From: Microbulbifer sp. THAF38 | Lineage (GTDB): Bacteria > Pseudomonadota > Gammaproteobacteria > Pseudomonadales > Cellvibrionaceae | DNA length: 64,000 nt | Direction: 5' to 3' | Assembly: GCF_009363535.1 (NCBI RefSeq) | Contig: NZ_CP045369.1 | Span: 3,359,001 to 3,423,000, forward strand | In this document: positions 9,996-18,275 of the stretch, piece by piece | Layout of the letters: each line of letters starts with the position of its first letter | Numbering within the stretch: the stretch's first letter is position 1 | Position numbers and translations under genes: made by a program | Notes under the pieces: generated by a model | What the model was told of the DNA's origin: nothing | The model's database searches: none | What the model saw: the letters and a program-made list of their open reading frames with translations, nothing else

Positions 9996-11471
9996 ATGAT
10001 GATGAGAAGCCGAGCGCTGCGCTATGTCCGCCGCGTGTGCAAAGGTATCGCCCTGTCCTGCTGTGCCTCCTTATTAGTTGCCAGCAAGGCACCGAATACC
10101 CTGGAGCGAATTAAAGCTTCCGGCGAACTGGTTGTCCTCTCGCAAAACGGCCCCACCACCTATTACGAAGACGCCTCCGGCAATCCCACCGGCTTTGAGT
10201 ACGGCATGCTGCACGCCTTTGCCGAAGAGCTCGGGGTTAAACTGGTCATTCGCGATGTGCACAGCCTGGACGACATGTTCGCGCGCCTGCGCGACCCCGA
10301 AGAAGGTGCCCACTTCGCCGCCGCGGGTCTCACCGTCACCCCGGAACGCCGCGAACAGGTGCGTTTCTCTCCCTCCTATTTTGAAGTCCGCCAACAGATC
10401 ATCTACCGCCTTGGGGAAAAACGCCCGCGTAAAACCAGTGATCTGGAAGGCGAAACCATCGCGGTTATCGCCGGCAGCGCTCACGCCGAAGAATTAAAAA
10501 AACTCTCCCAGCGCTATCCCAATTTGCGCTGGGAGGAGGTTTCCGATGTCGACGCCATGGAATTGGTGGAGATGGTACATCAGGGCCAATATAGCTATGC
10601 GGTGGTGGACTCCAACGCCTACGCCGTGCATCGTGGGCTCTACCCCAAAACTGGAGTGGCTTTTAATCTCAGCCAGTTCCAACCGGTTTCCTGGGCTTTT
10701 CCCAAGAGTGACGACGATAGCCTCTACCAGCGAGCGCGACTGTTTATGTTGCGCGCCAATACCAACGGCATGATTGCGCAACTGCGAGAAGAATTCTTTG
10801 GCCACGTCAGCGACCTGAATGCAGGGGGCGCTCAGGCTTTCGCCAAGCGCAGCCGCGAACGACTGCCCAAGTGGCGCGGGGTTATGCAAAAAGTGGCCGA
10901 CCAGTACGAATTGGATTGGCATTTGCTGGCGGCACTCAGTTACCAGGAATCTCACTGGAACCCCCGCGCTCGCTCACGCACCGGGGTGCGCGGCCTAATG
11001 ATGCTCACCTTAGGTACCGCCAGGGAGTTAGGTGTAAACCGACTTAATCCGGAAGAGAGTATTGAGGGCGGCGCTCGCTATATTGTGCAGATCCGCAACA
11101 AGCTGCCGAAGCGTATCCGCGAACCAGACAGAACCTGGATGGCCCTGGCCGCCTACAATGTGGGCTATGGCCACCTGGAAGACGCCCGCGTACTCACAGA
11201 GCGCATGGGCGGCAACCCGGATCTGTGGCCCGATGTGCGCGACCACCTGCCACTACTGGCCAAACGCCAGTACTACAAGTCTACCAAGCACGGCTATGCG
11301 CGCGGCTGGGAACCTGTCACCTATGTGCAAAATATTCGCCACTACCAGGCCCTGCTGAGCTGGAGCAGCCGTATCGAAGAGCAGCGCTTGGCAGCCAACG
11401 ATGAAAACGGCGGAGCTCTTGTCGAGAACAGCCCTGTAGAAGCCGAGGGCAGTGCCGCCCCCGCCCTCTAA
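9996..11471 (+). CDS. mltF: Membrane-bound lytic murein transglycosylase F
   Basis: The product is 491 residues. A short basic N-terminus and hydrophobic segment (residues about 17-30) export or anchor it. Next comes an extracellular solute-binding (SBP_bac_3) domain from LERIKASGELVVLSQNG to about residue 270. A C-terminal SLT domain carries the catalytic Glu318 in YQESHWNP, plus GVRGLMMLTLGTA and LAAYNVGYGH. It cleaves peptidoglycan glycan strands to 1,6-anhydro-muropeptides in the periplasm. This SBP plus SLT order is specific to MltF. GAGGGG lies seven bases before the first of two in-frame ATGs at 9996. Its divergent position beside purL is a common gammaproteobacterial arrangement. Confidence 0.95.
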   Translation: MMMRSRALRYVRRVCKGIALSCCASLLVASKAPNTLERIKASGELVVLSQNGPTTYYEDASGNPTGFEYGMLHAFAEELGVKLVIRDVHSLDDMFARLRDPEEGAHFAAAGLTVTPERREQVRFSPSYFEVRQQIIYRLGEKRPRKTSDLEGETIAVIAGSAHAEELKKLSQRYPNLRWEEVSDVDAMELVEMVHQGQYSYAVVDSNAYAVHRGLYPKTGVAFNLSQFQPVSWAFPKSDDDSLYQRARLFMLRANTNGMIAQLREEFFGHVSDLNAGGAQAFAKRSRERLPKWRGVMQKVADQYELDWHLLAALSYQESHWNPRARSRTGVRGLMMLTLGTARELGVNRLNPEESIEGGARYIVQIRNKLPKRIREPDRTWMALAAYNVGYGHLEDARVLTERMGGNPDLWPDVRDHLPLLAKRQYYKSTKHGYARGWEPVTYVQNIRHYQALLSWSSRIEEQRLAANDENGGALVENSPVEAEGSAAPAL

Positions 11472-11593
11472 GTTTTTTATCGACCCTAAGGCTGTCTCAG
11501 CTGAAGCTAGAAGCCAGGCTGGCAGTACCGATTCATTAGCAACATCTTGTATCCATTATCTTAACTTGGCCCAAATCAAGAGACGCTTGAGAG

Positions 11594-12007
11594 ATGGAAG
11601 AAAAAGACACTGCCAAAGAAATCGAGGCGTTTATCGATTACCTAGTGCAGGCAGGAGTCCACTATCGAGTCGATGAGCTGGAAAGTGTCTATCACAGGGA
11701 TATGCAGGTTTATATGCTGGATGAATCAGACCAGCTGACGGTAGCCGACAAGACCGCTTTTATCGATCTATTTAAGCAAAAGCGGGATGCCGGTGAATTA
11801 CCGCTTAACGGCTGGACCAAAATCCACCATGTGGCCGCTAACAATAACAGCGCCCTGGTGATTTTTTCCCGAAGGAATAACCTATCTGGCCAGGAAAGAA
11901 AATTAAGGCTGGGGATTGATTTAATTTATGAGGATGGGCGCTGGCAGGTCATACGGGAGATCATTTTTCTGGAGCCACCCGCCCCTGATTCAGCCCGTCA
12001 AAATTAA
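11594..12007 (+). CDS. NTF2-like (SnoaL-type) small protein, unknown role
   Basis: The product is 137 residues. The pattern is an N-terminal helical region, the mid segment VADKTAFIDLFKQKRDAGE, then beta strands TKIHHVAANNNSALVIFSR and KLRLGIDLIYEDGRWQVIREIIF. This matches the cone-shaped NTF2-like/SnoaL fold, whose pocket is used by enzymes, transport factors and effector-binding proteins. No catalytic set specific to one subfamily can be identified, so the function stays open. The gene is convergent with the arsenosugar-type operon (14 bases from the stop of the last glycosyltransferase) and follows mltF by about 120 bases. A link to either is unproven. Confidence 0.55.
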   Translation: MEEKDTAKEIEAFIDYLVQAGVHYRVDELESVYHRDMQVYMLDESDQLTVADKTAFIDLFKQKRDAGELPLNGWTKIHHVAANNNSALVIFSRRNNLSGQERKLRLGIDLIYEDGRWQVIREIIFLEPPAPDSARQN

Positions 12008-12020
12008 TAAGTAGAGACCT

Positions 12021-12662
12021 TCAATTCTCTTCTTGAGATAGCGCCCAGTCTCGGGGCAAAAACTGCAAGTCCTCAGGCTCATCAATATCGTGCAAGATTT
12101 CCAGGCGCCGGCAAGACATATCACACTCCTGTAAGCGCTCCAGGGTTTGCCGGGCAACCACTTCTGTGCTCCAACAAATATCTTCAAACAACCTAAAGTG
12201 CAGCCGTTTGAGCCCTAACAAAGTGTAGCCACCATCATTTGCCGGATGCATAACCGCATCGGCACTCATTAACGCCGTAGCCGCCTCACGGAGGCGCGAG
12301 GCAGTTAAGGCTGGACAGTCTGTGCCCAACAAAAAAAGACCCTGACCCGCTACATGGTGAGTGTTAGCAGCCTCCCACAAACGCTGACCAAGGCTACCTT
12401 GCGACTGATTATGAAGAGTTACCCCATCGGGTAAGGCGAATGTTCGCCAAAAAGGATGTTCGCAATCTGGTGCAACATGCAACTCTACCGGCCCGAGCTC
12501 TGCCATTACAGCCTCCTGCAAAGTTTGCTGTAACAGCTTTTCCGCTAGAAAGGCTGCACCTTGTTCCCCCAGAGCTGGAATCAAGCGGGTTTTGGCATAG
12601 CCAGGCAAAGGCGCCTTGGCCATCACCACTAGGCGTAAAGAGGGAAAAGAAGCATTACTCAT
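12021..12662 (-). CDS. TIGR04282-type arsenosugar-associated glycosyltransferase (DUF2064)
   Basis: The product is 213 residues. The start LRLVVMAKAPLPGYAKTRL is the nucleotide-sugar-binding signature of the DUF2064 glycosyltransferase family. GLFLLGTDCPALTAS and PANDGGYTLLGL follow in the usual places. The family sits beside arsS and is thought to add or modify the sugar aglycone during arsenosugar formation; this assignment is by context, not biochemistry. The ATG at 12662 overlaps the stop of the upstream glycosyltransferase by eight bases, so translation is coupled. The longer frame from 12695 would add unconserved residues. It is the last gene of the operon. Confidence 0.85.
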   Translation of the reverse strand: MSNASFPSLRLVVMAKAPLPGYAKTRLIPALGEQGAAFLAEKLLQQTLQEAVMAELGPVELHVAPDCEHPFWRTFALPDGVTLHNQSQGSLGQRLWEAANTHHVAGQGLFLLGTDCPALTASRLREAATALMSADAVMHPANDGGYTLLGLKRLHFRLFEDICWSTEVVARQTLERLQECDMSCRRLEILHDIDEPEDLQFLPRDWALSQEEN

Positions 12663-13329
12663 AGCGTTTTGCCAGGCACTCCGCGGAGATGCCACGCCAG
12701 TAATCGAAGCGCAAGCGCCACATCAATAACACCGTGCGCCAAATACCGAATTTTTGCCAGCGGCGCCCGGAGGTGGTGGCTCTCTGGCGCAGGCAGTGCG
12801 GTCGGGCCGTTTTCAGCAGCTGACGGCTCAGCTCTATGTCTTCCATCAAGGGCTGCGGCGCATAGCCCCCCACCTCATTAAAAAGGGCACGGCGGACAAA
12901 AATCGCCTGATCACCTGTGGCGATACCGCTCAGGCGAGAGCGCCAATTAATCATGGTGGAAATCAGGGGAAACCAGGCGCTGCCGCCGCTGATACGAATA
13001 TTAAAACGGCCCCATTGCGCCCCCCGAACCGAGGCAGAGGCAATCGCACTCAGGGCGCCTTGGGGCAGGCGTGTATCCGCATGCAAAAACAACAACCAAT
13101 TACCGCGGGCAACCGAAGCACCGGCATTCATTTGGAGAGCGCGTCCGCGCTGGGAATGAATGACCTTCAATCCGGCGGCACTGGCCATTTCTGCACTACC
13201 GTCACTGCTGCCGCCATCGACCAGAATGACTTCGCAGCTGCTATAAGCGACCAGCTCTTTCAGCTGCGCTACCAACTCTGGTAACTGCTCCCGTTCATTT
13301 AACAGGGGCACAATAACACTGTATTGCAC
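12655..13329 (-). CDS. TIGR04283-type arsenosugar-associated glycosyltransferase (GT2)
   Basis: The product is 224 residues of a GT-A fold family 2 glycosyltransferase. It has SVIVPLLNEREQLPEL at the N-terminus, VILVDGGSSDGSAE, the metal-binding LLFLHADTRLP (DxD-like HAD), GDQAIFVRR, and the catalytic-side PLMEDIELSRQL. TIGR04283 proteins co-occur with arsS and the DUF2064 enzyme and are assigned to arsenosugar biosynthesis by that association. The start at 13329 directly begins the conserved MQYSVIVP. It lies 41 bases after the flavoprotein gene and overlaps the next gene by eight bases. Confidence 0.88.
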   Translation of the reverse strand: MQYSVIVPLLNEREQLPELVAQLKELVAYSSCEVILVDGGSSDGSAEMASAAGLKVIHSQRGRALQMNAGASVARGNWLLFLHADTRLPQGALSAIASASVRGAQWGRFNIRISGGSAWFPLISTMINWRSRLSGIATGDQAIFVRRALFNEVGGYAPQPLMEDIELSRQLLKTARPHCLRQRATTSGRRWQKFGIWRTVLLMWRLRFDYWRGISAECLAKRYE

Positions 13330-13370
13330 TGTCTTGCCTCAACTCTGCCTCGCCTTTTCTCACGCTCGTC

Positions 13371-14855
13371 TTATCCCCGCCTCCAGCGGTGGAACTTCTC
13401 CAGCCATCGAAGCAGGCTCTTGGGTGCATGGGCACGCTTCCAATTTCCTGCCACATATTTATTCGCTTCAGCCATAGTGGGATAGATATGAATTGTGGAT
13501 AAAATCTTGTTCAACCCAAATCCCTGTTTCATCGCAAACACAAACTCAGCAATCAGCTCCGCCGCATTTTCACCAACGATACAAACCCCCAGGATTTTAT
13601 CCCTACCCGGTGCCGTTAATACCTTAACAAACCCAGTTGCGGCACCATCGACAATCGCGCGGTCCAGGTCATCAATACCATAGCGGGTTACCTCATAGGC
13701 CACCCCTTGCGCAATTGCCTGGTGTTCATTTAACCCAACACTGGCCACTTGTGGGTCAATAAAAATTGCGCTGGGTATCAAGCTATAATCCACCGCAAAC
13801 TTTTTTATATCCCCAAAAAGCCCATTGACCGCGGCATACCAGGCCTGATGGGCAGCAATATGCGTAAACTGATAGGGCCCGGCGAGATCCCCCGCAGCGA
13901 GAATATGAGGGTATCGGGTGCGCAGGTAGTCATCCACTTGGCATTTACCGTCCTGCACAATACCTAACTCCTCCAGACCTAGCCCCTCGGTTCTGGGGCG
14001 TCTACCTAGAGCCAGAATAACCTCATCAAATGTCACCTGTATTTCACCTTGAGCGTTTCGCAAGGTGACCACTCCCCCCTGCCCACTGTGATTTCCGGCA
14101 AATGCAGTAGCCTCGTGCGCGGTAAGCAATCGCACCCCCTCCGATTCCAGCGCCTGGGTTACAGCAGCGGAGACTTCGTGATCTTCGAGGGGCAACAGAC
14201 GCTCGGCGCGTTCGATTAAGGTGACCTCTGAACCCAGCCGCGTAAATGCCTGGGCCAGCTCACAGCCAATTGCCCCGCCACCAAGTAACAATAATCGAGA
14301 GGGCACCTTATCTAGCTGAGCCAATTTGTCCCACAGAGTTTCACTGGTCAGATAATTGACCTCTTCCAATCCTGGAAAACGTGGTACTGCGGGCTCGGCC
14401 CCCGTAGCGAGGATGATCGCTCGTGCAGTAAGTGTCTGTTCTGTACCATTTTCTTTAGAAATATTTACAGTCCAGGGGTCGACAAGGCGCCCCCGCCCAC
14501 GAACAACTTCCACTCCCAGATCGTTGTAGCGCTCGACACTGTCGTGAGGCTCAATCTGTTGGATCGAATTGCGCACATGCGCCATGACTGCGGGAAAATC
14601 AATTTCGGGCTCAGGCAAAACCACACCGAATCTCTTCGCCACGCGGGCAGAGTGCGCAACCCTGGCACATTGAATCAGTGCCTTACTGGGTACACAGCCG
14701 GTATTCAGGCAATCTCCACCCATATTTCCCGATTCCACCAGGGTAACCCTGGCTTTTACCGTCGCAGAGATATATGCACTGACCAGCCCTGCAGCTCCAG
14801 CACCGATCACAATAATATTACGGTCAAATTTTTTGGGTTTACTCATTGCAATCAT
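13371..14855 (-). CDS. FAD-dependent pyridine nucleotide-disulfide oxidoreductase (MerA-like)
   Basis: The product is 494 residues. An FAD-binding motif IVIGAGAAGLVSA comes first, followed by the redox-active disulfide GGDCLNTGCVPSKAL and the NAD(P)-binding LLLLGGGAIGCELAQA. A C-terminal dimerisation domain contains IHIYPTMAEA, the His-containing interface motif. It resembles mercuric reductase and dihydrolipoamide dehydrogenase but lacks an N-terminal HMA domain and the C-terminal vicinal Cys pair of MerA. It is therefore more likely a related reductase of unknown substrate. The stop of the TVP38 gene directly abuts its ATG; an ATG three codons later (14846) is equally possible. Membership in this arsenic-linked operon suggests a thiol or arsenical redox step, which is inference. 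Confidence 0.85.
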   Translation of the reverse strand: MIAMSKPKKFDRNIIVIGAGAAGLVSAYISATVKARVTLVESGNMGGDCLNTGCVPSKALIQCARVAHSARVAKRFGVVLPEPEIDFPAVMAHVRNSIQQIEPHDSVERYNDLGVEVVRGRGRLVDPWTVNISKENGTEQTLTARAIILATGAEPAVPRFPGLEEVNYLTSETLWDKLAQLDKVPSRLLLLGGGAIGCELAQAFTRLGSEVTLIERAERLLPLEDHEVSAAVTQALESEGVRLLTAHEATAFAGNHSGQGGVVTLRNAQGEIQVTFDEVILALGRRPRTEGLGLEELGIVQDGKCQVDDYLRTRYPHILAAGDLAGPYQFTHIAAHQAWYAAVNGLFGDIKKFAVDYSLIPSAIFIDPQVASVGLNEHQAIAQGVAYEVTRYGIDDLDRAIVDGAATGFVKVLTAPGRDKILGVCIVGENAAELIAEFVFAMKQGFGLNKILSTIHIYPTMAEANKYVAGNWKRAHAPKSLLRWLEKFHRWRRG

Positions 14856-15539
14856 TCACTGAGCCGCGCGGCGTCGCTTAAGCCAATTGAGAAAGTATTT
14901 AGCCAGTAGAGGGAAGATTCCCAACAAGGCAAAAGACAGCAGCAATTGTGGGGAGGCGATGTCCCCTAAATTTTCAATACGCGCAAGCTGAGTGCCCGCA
15001 TTCACATAGACGATTGTACCTGCCAGCATACCCAGCTGGCTGACCCAATAAAATGTCCACACGCGCAAGTGCGTCAGGCCCATTAATAAATTGATAAGGA
15101 AAAAAGGGAAAATAGGCACTAATCGTAAGGCAAACAAGTAAAACGCCCCCTCCCGATCAACACCATTGTTCAGCACTTGCAAACGTGTTGAAAAACGCTC
15201 TTGTACATAATCGCGAAATAAATAGCGAGCCATTAGAAAAGCCAATGTGGCACCAATACTGGAAGCAAAGGAAACGATCAGTGTTCCCCACAGCAAACCA
15301 AAGATGGCACCGGCGGCTAATGTGAGAATCGCAGCCCCAGGCAATGAGAGCCCGGTTATCAGGATATAAAAAAACAGAAAAAGAAAACTAACCAGTATTG
15401 GCGAGGTGGTTTTCCACTGCTGAAATTGGTCCCCGCCTTCTTTTAGTCTTTCCAGGTTTAACCATTGATTTAGGTCAAACCAATAAAAGGCGGCAATTAA
15501 AAGTACAATAAGCAACAGCAGCGCAATTCTTTTCCTCAT
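14856..15539 (-). CDS. TVP38/TMEM64-family (DedA-like) membrane protein
   Basis: The product is 227 residues with about six hydrophobic segments. The central SNARE-associated/DedA motif is visible as LPGAAILTLAAGAIFGLLWG around residue 70 and FALRLVPIFPFFLINLLMGL around residue 145. The C-terminus is very basic (LKRRRAAQ). DedA/TVP38 proteins are linked to lipid flipping and membrane homeostasis. Members beside selenium, mercury and arsenic genes are often annotated as associated transporters without direct proof. It sits in the middle of the arsS operon, 31 bases after arsS and directly abutting the flavoprotein gene. Confidence 0.88.
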   Translation of the reverse strand: MRKRIALLLLIVLLIAAFYWFDLNQWLNLERLKEGGDQFQQWKTTSPILVSFLFLFFYILITGLSLPGAAILTLAAGAIFGLLWGTLIVSFASSIGATLAFLMARYLFRDYVQERFSTRLQVLNNGVDREGAFYLFALRLVPIFPFFLINLLMGLTHLRVWTFYWVSQLGMLAGTIVYVNAGTQLARIENLGDIASPQLLLSFALLGIFPLLAKYFLNWLKRRRAAQ

Positions 15540-15570
15540 ATCGGCCTAATCCTATACTTTCACGATTCCG

Positions 15571-16518
15571 TTAGAGCGCCCCACCGCAACTACTCCCCTG
15601 CCCTGCCGTACAGCCATAGCAGTGGTCCGCTACCGCAATCGCCCCCCCTTGCAGGTCCCGGTTGAGTAAATCGCGCAAATGTGGCCGACCCGGAATAGGA
15701 ATATTGAGTTGCTGATTAAAGTCACAGTCAAATAAATTTCCCTGCCAGTCCACACTCACCATAGTGCGACACATAACACCTTCGAGATTTGCATCGCTGT
15801 AATTATCCCGCAGCAGAGCCATATAATCTTTAAACTGCCCCTTGGAAATCAGCATGGAACCAAAGCGTTTTATCGGCATATTGGCGAGCGCAAATAAATG
15901 ATTGAACTCGATATTAAACTGCTTTCTCAACTCCCGGCGATAGTCTGCCTCCAGGGCAGTTTGCTCTGGGGGTAAGAATGCCCCCTGGGGGTTGTACACT
16001 AAATTTAAGCGCAACCCACTTTCTGGCCTGCCATAACCAAGCTCATTGAGCTTTTGCAGCCCGGCAATACTCTTGTCAAAAACGCCTTTGCCCCGCTGTT
16101 TATCGACGTTATCCATGGAATAACAGGGAAGAGAGGCGATCACTTCCACATGATTTCGAGCGAGAAACTCTGCTGTATCCTCCTGGTTGGGCTCGAACAA
16201 CACGGTGAGATTACAGCGATCAATGACCTGAACTCCCAATGCTCTTGCAGCCTTGACCAGGTCTCGAAACCCCCAATGTAATTCCGGGGCACCGCCGGTG
16301 ATATCCAGAACTCGAATATTGCGCTTCTCGATCACCTCCAGCAGCAACGCTAAATTTTCATCCGACATCATCTCTGTACGGTTGGGACCCGCATTGACAT
16401 GACAGTGCACACAGGATTGATTACAGCGGTAGCCAATATTGAGTTGCAGGGTTTCAATGCTGCTGCGGCGTATTGCCGGGAAATCAGATACTTCTAGTAA
16501 TGGCAGTGTTTCATGCAT
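15571..16518 (-). CDS. arsS: Arsenosugar biosynthesis radical SAM protein ArsS
   Basis: The product is 315 residues. The radical SAM cluster motif CNQSCVHCHVNAGPNR lies near residue 31 and is followed by LDITGGAPELHWGF. The C-terminus carries further Cys residues (CRTMVSVDWQGNLFDCDFN and CYGCTAGQGSSCGGAL), as expected for the auxiliary cluster region of this family. ArsS is known to join the 5'-deoxyadenosyl group to dimethylarsenite, making the dimethylarsinoyl-adenosine precursor of arsenosugars. The start at 16518 lies five bases after the mtnP stop. No arsM gene is in the window, so the methylated arsenic substrate must come from elsewhere. Confidence 0.93.
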   Translation of the reverse strand: MHETLPLLEVSDFPAIRRSSIETLQLNIGYRCNQSCVHCHVNAGPNRTEMMSDENLALLLEVIEKRNIRVLDITGGAPELHWGFRDLVKAARALGVQVIDRCNLTVLFEPNQEDTAEFLARNHVEVIASLPCYSMDNVDKQRGKGVFDKSIAGLQKLNELGYGRPESGLRLNLVYNPQGAFLPPEQTALEADYRRELRKQFNIEFNHLFALANMPIKRFGSMLISKGQFKDYMALLRDNYSDANLEGVMCRTMVSVDWQGNLFDCDFNQQLNIPIPGRPHLRDLLNRDLQGGAIAVADHCYGCTAGQGSSCGGAL

Positions 16519-16523
16519 AGGTC

Positions 16524-17423
16524 TCAGTGCTCCACTTCTTCAAGCACTGGATTAGACGGTTCGAGCAGTGGTTTTATTACAGCAAGCTGATCTTCTGACA
16601 TGTCTTCCACGGGGGTGACTAAACCACTGGCCAAGGCTGTATGGGCGATGGAGTCGGGTTTCTCCGTTCCCAGTAAACGAATTGCCTCTGCCGCCACCTG
16701 TTGGGCGCGCACCGCATTTTGCTGCAAATTGGCGATAGCCACTTCTGCCGTCACAGCTTCCTCGCGGGGATGCCAACAGTCGTAATCGGTGGCCATCGCC
16801 AGAGTGGCATAGGCAATCTGTGCTTCTCGTGCCAATTTGGCTTCCGGCATATTGGTCATACCGATGACCGATGCACCCATACTGCGATACCAGTGGGATT
16901 CCGACCGCGTTGAGAACTGCGGGCCCTCAATGCACAGATAAGTGCCACCCCGATGTAACTGCATCTCTTGTCCAGCCTGGGTGGATTCAAAGGCTCGCGC
17001 CAGGCAATCCGCCACTGCGGAACAGACTGGGTCTGCCATAGAGACATGGGCGACCGCGCCACGACCAAAAAAGGTGCTGTCGCGTTTACGCGTCATGTCG
17101 ATAAACTGGTCGGGAATCATCATATCCAGCGGCCTAACCTTTTCTTGTAGAGATCCAACCGCAGAGAGAGAGAGGAGGTAGCGCACGCCCAGCTGGCGCA
17201 GCCCATGGATATTTGCCTTGTAGGGCACTTCGGAGGGGATCAATCTATGACCGCGCCCGTGGCGGGAGAGAAAAGCAACCGGAATGCCCTGCAGCTTGCC
17301 GCATACAATAGGGTCTGAGGTAGGTCCAAACGGGGTCTCCAGCTGAACCTCCTGCACCTCTGTCAGCCCTTGCATTTCATACAGGCCACTGCCCCCAATT
17401 ACGCCGATCAGTGCTCTAGCCAT
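16524..17423 (-). CDS. mtnP: S-methyl-5'-thioadenosine phosphorylase family protein
   Basis: The product is 299 residues. It has the N-terminal phosphate-binding [29 protein letters not shown], the purine-site [13 protein letters not shown], and [14 protein letters not shown]. The Asp pair in ATDYD marks adenine-specific MTA phosphorylases, as opposed to thioinosine phosphorylases. The enzyme phosphorolyses 5'-substituted thioadenosines to adenine and a ribose-1-phosphate. As first gene of the arsS operon it could also remove adenine from 5'-deoxy-5'-dimethylarsinoyl-adenosine, giving the ribose for the glycosyltransferases; this second role is inference. The start follows the family N-terminus. 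Confidence 0.88.
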   Translation of the reverse strand: MARALIGVIGGSGLYEMQGLTEVQEVQLETPFGPTSDPIVCGKLQGIPVAFLSRHGRGHRLIPSEVPYKANIHGLRQLGVRYLLSLSAVGSLQEKVRPLDMMIPDQFIDMTRKRDSTFFGRGAVAHVSMADPVCSAVADCLARAFESTQAGQEMQLHRGGTYLCIEGPQFSTRSESHWYRSMGASVIGMTNMPEAKLAREAQIAYATLAMATDYDCWHPREEAVTAEVAIANLQQNAVRAQQVAAEAIRLLGTEKPDSIAHTALASGLVTPVEDMSEDQLAVIKPLLEPSNPVLEEVEH

Positions 17424-17648
17424 ATTCTCTCCTGGATAGTTAGTTTTTTCGCAGTATAGGAGTGGGAACAGATCGTGTATATCGCCAGCTTGAGGACAAA
17501 ATACTCCTAATAAACAAACTAGAAGGCAAAATAAATGCCAAACCGCCTAGCGCATTGCTATTGATCGTGAGTCACTGAGGTCCCCCGCGCATACCCAGAG
17601 CCTACCTCGAAAGTATTTTCTGTACACAAGCCGAGCGACAACCTATAT

Positions 17649-17660
17649 TTACCCGGGTAA
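17649..17660 (+). promoter_or_regulatory. Palindromic operator 1 upstream of DUF2239-MATE operon
   Basis: TTACCCGGGTAA is a perfect 12-bp palindrome 37 bases upstream of the start codon. It sits directly before the -10-like TAATAT at 17661-17666. It resembles the second site at 17667-17680, with centres 19 bp apart. Confidence 0.65.
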
Positions 17661-17666
17661 TAATAT

Positions 17667-17680
17667 TTTACCCAGGTAAA
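17667..17680 (+). promoter_or_regulatory. Palindromic operator 2 upstream of DUF2239-MATE operon
   Basis: TTTACCCAGGTAAA has perfect 6-bp arms (TTTACC / GGTAAA) around CA. It shares its half-site with operator 1. Binding here would cover the region between the -10-like element and the AGGAGG ribosome-binding site, consistent with repression. Confidence 0.65.
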
Positions 17681-17696
17681 TTTATAGGAGGTCCTA

Positions 17697-18263
17697 ATGA
17701 CGCCAGAATATATAGCCATTGACCGACAAAACGTGATTGCACGGGGCACACTGGAAGCAGTTGTCCAACAGGTAAAATCCCTTGAGCCTCAACGAGAGCC
17801 CATGGTCTTTTCAACCGACAACTGCCAACGAGTCGAGATTGATTGGCAAGGCGATTTTGAGACGGTACTGACCAGATTGAAATCCAGCACAGCCCCCAGT
17901 AACGCAAAGCGGGGACGCCCCAAGCTTGGAGTCACCTCCAAGGAGGTCACATTACTCCCCCGCCATTGGGAATGGCTAAAACAACAGCCGGGCGGAGCCT
18001 CTGTTACCCTGCGCAAGCTGGTGGAGCAGGCACAAAAACAAGTCTCTGTCGAAGAGCATATTTCAACTCAACAACAGCAACTGGATAGGTTTATGCTGCA
18101 GGTTGTTGGTGATGTTCCAGGCTTTGAAGATGCCAGTCGCGCCCTCTATCGAAATAGTAAAGTGAGCTTTGAAAAAGCCGTCAGTGACTGGCCAGATGAC
18201 ATCAAACACTTTGTCTTGGCCAAATTTAACAATATCGCAGAGATGCATAAGGGTAATCAGTAA
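17697..18263 (+). CDS. DUF2239-family protein, possible DNA-binding autoregulator
   Basis: The product is 188 residues with the DUF2239 hallmark GRPKLGV followed by EVTLLPRHWEWL and GGASVTLRKLVEQA (residues about 72-110). The core EVTLL strand plus two short helices resembles a ribbon-helix-helix DNA-binding unit. The C-terminal half is helical and charged. AGGAGG lies seven bases before the ATG. The gene is 12 bases upstream of a MATE pump and directly behind two matching palindromes, and no other regulator is nearby, so it may repress its own operon. The family has no experimentally established function that I know of. The family call is firm; the regulatory role is inference. Confidence 0.8.
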   Translation: MTPEYIAIDRQNVIARGTLEAVVQQVKSLEPQREPMVFSTDNCQRVEIDWQGDFETVLTRLKSSTAPSNAKRGRPKLGVTSKEVTLLPRHWEWLKQQPGGASVTLRKLVEQAQKQVSVEEHISTQQQQLDRFMLQVVGDVPGFEDASRALYRNSKVSFEKAVSDWPDDIKHFVLAKFNNIAEMHKGNQ

Positions 18264-18275
18264 AAGGGATTTTGT

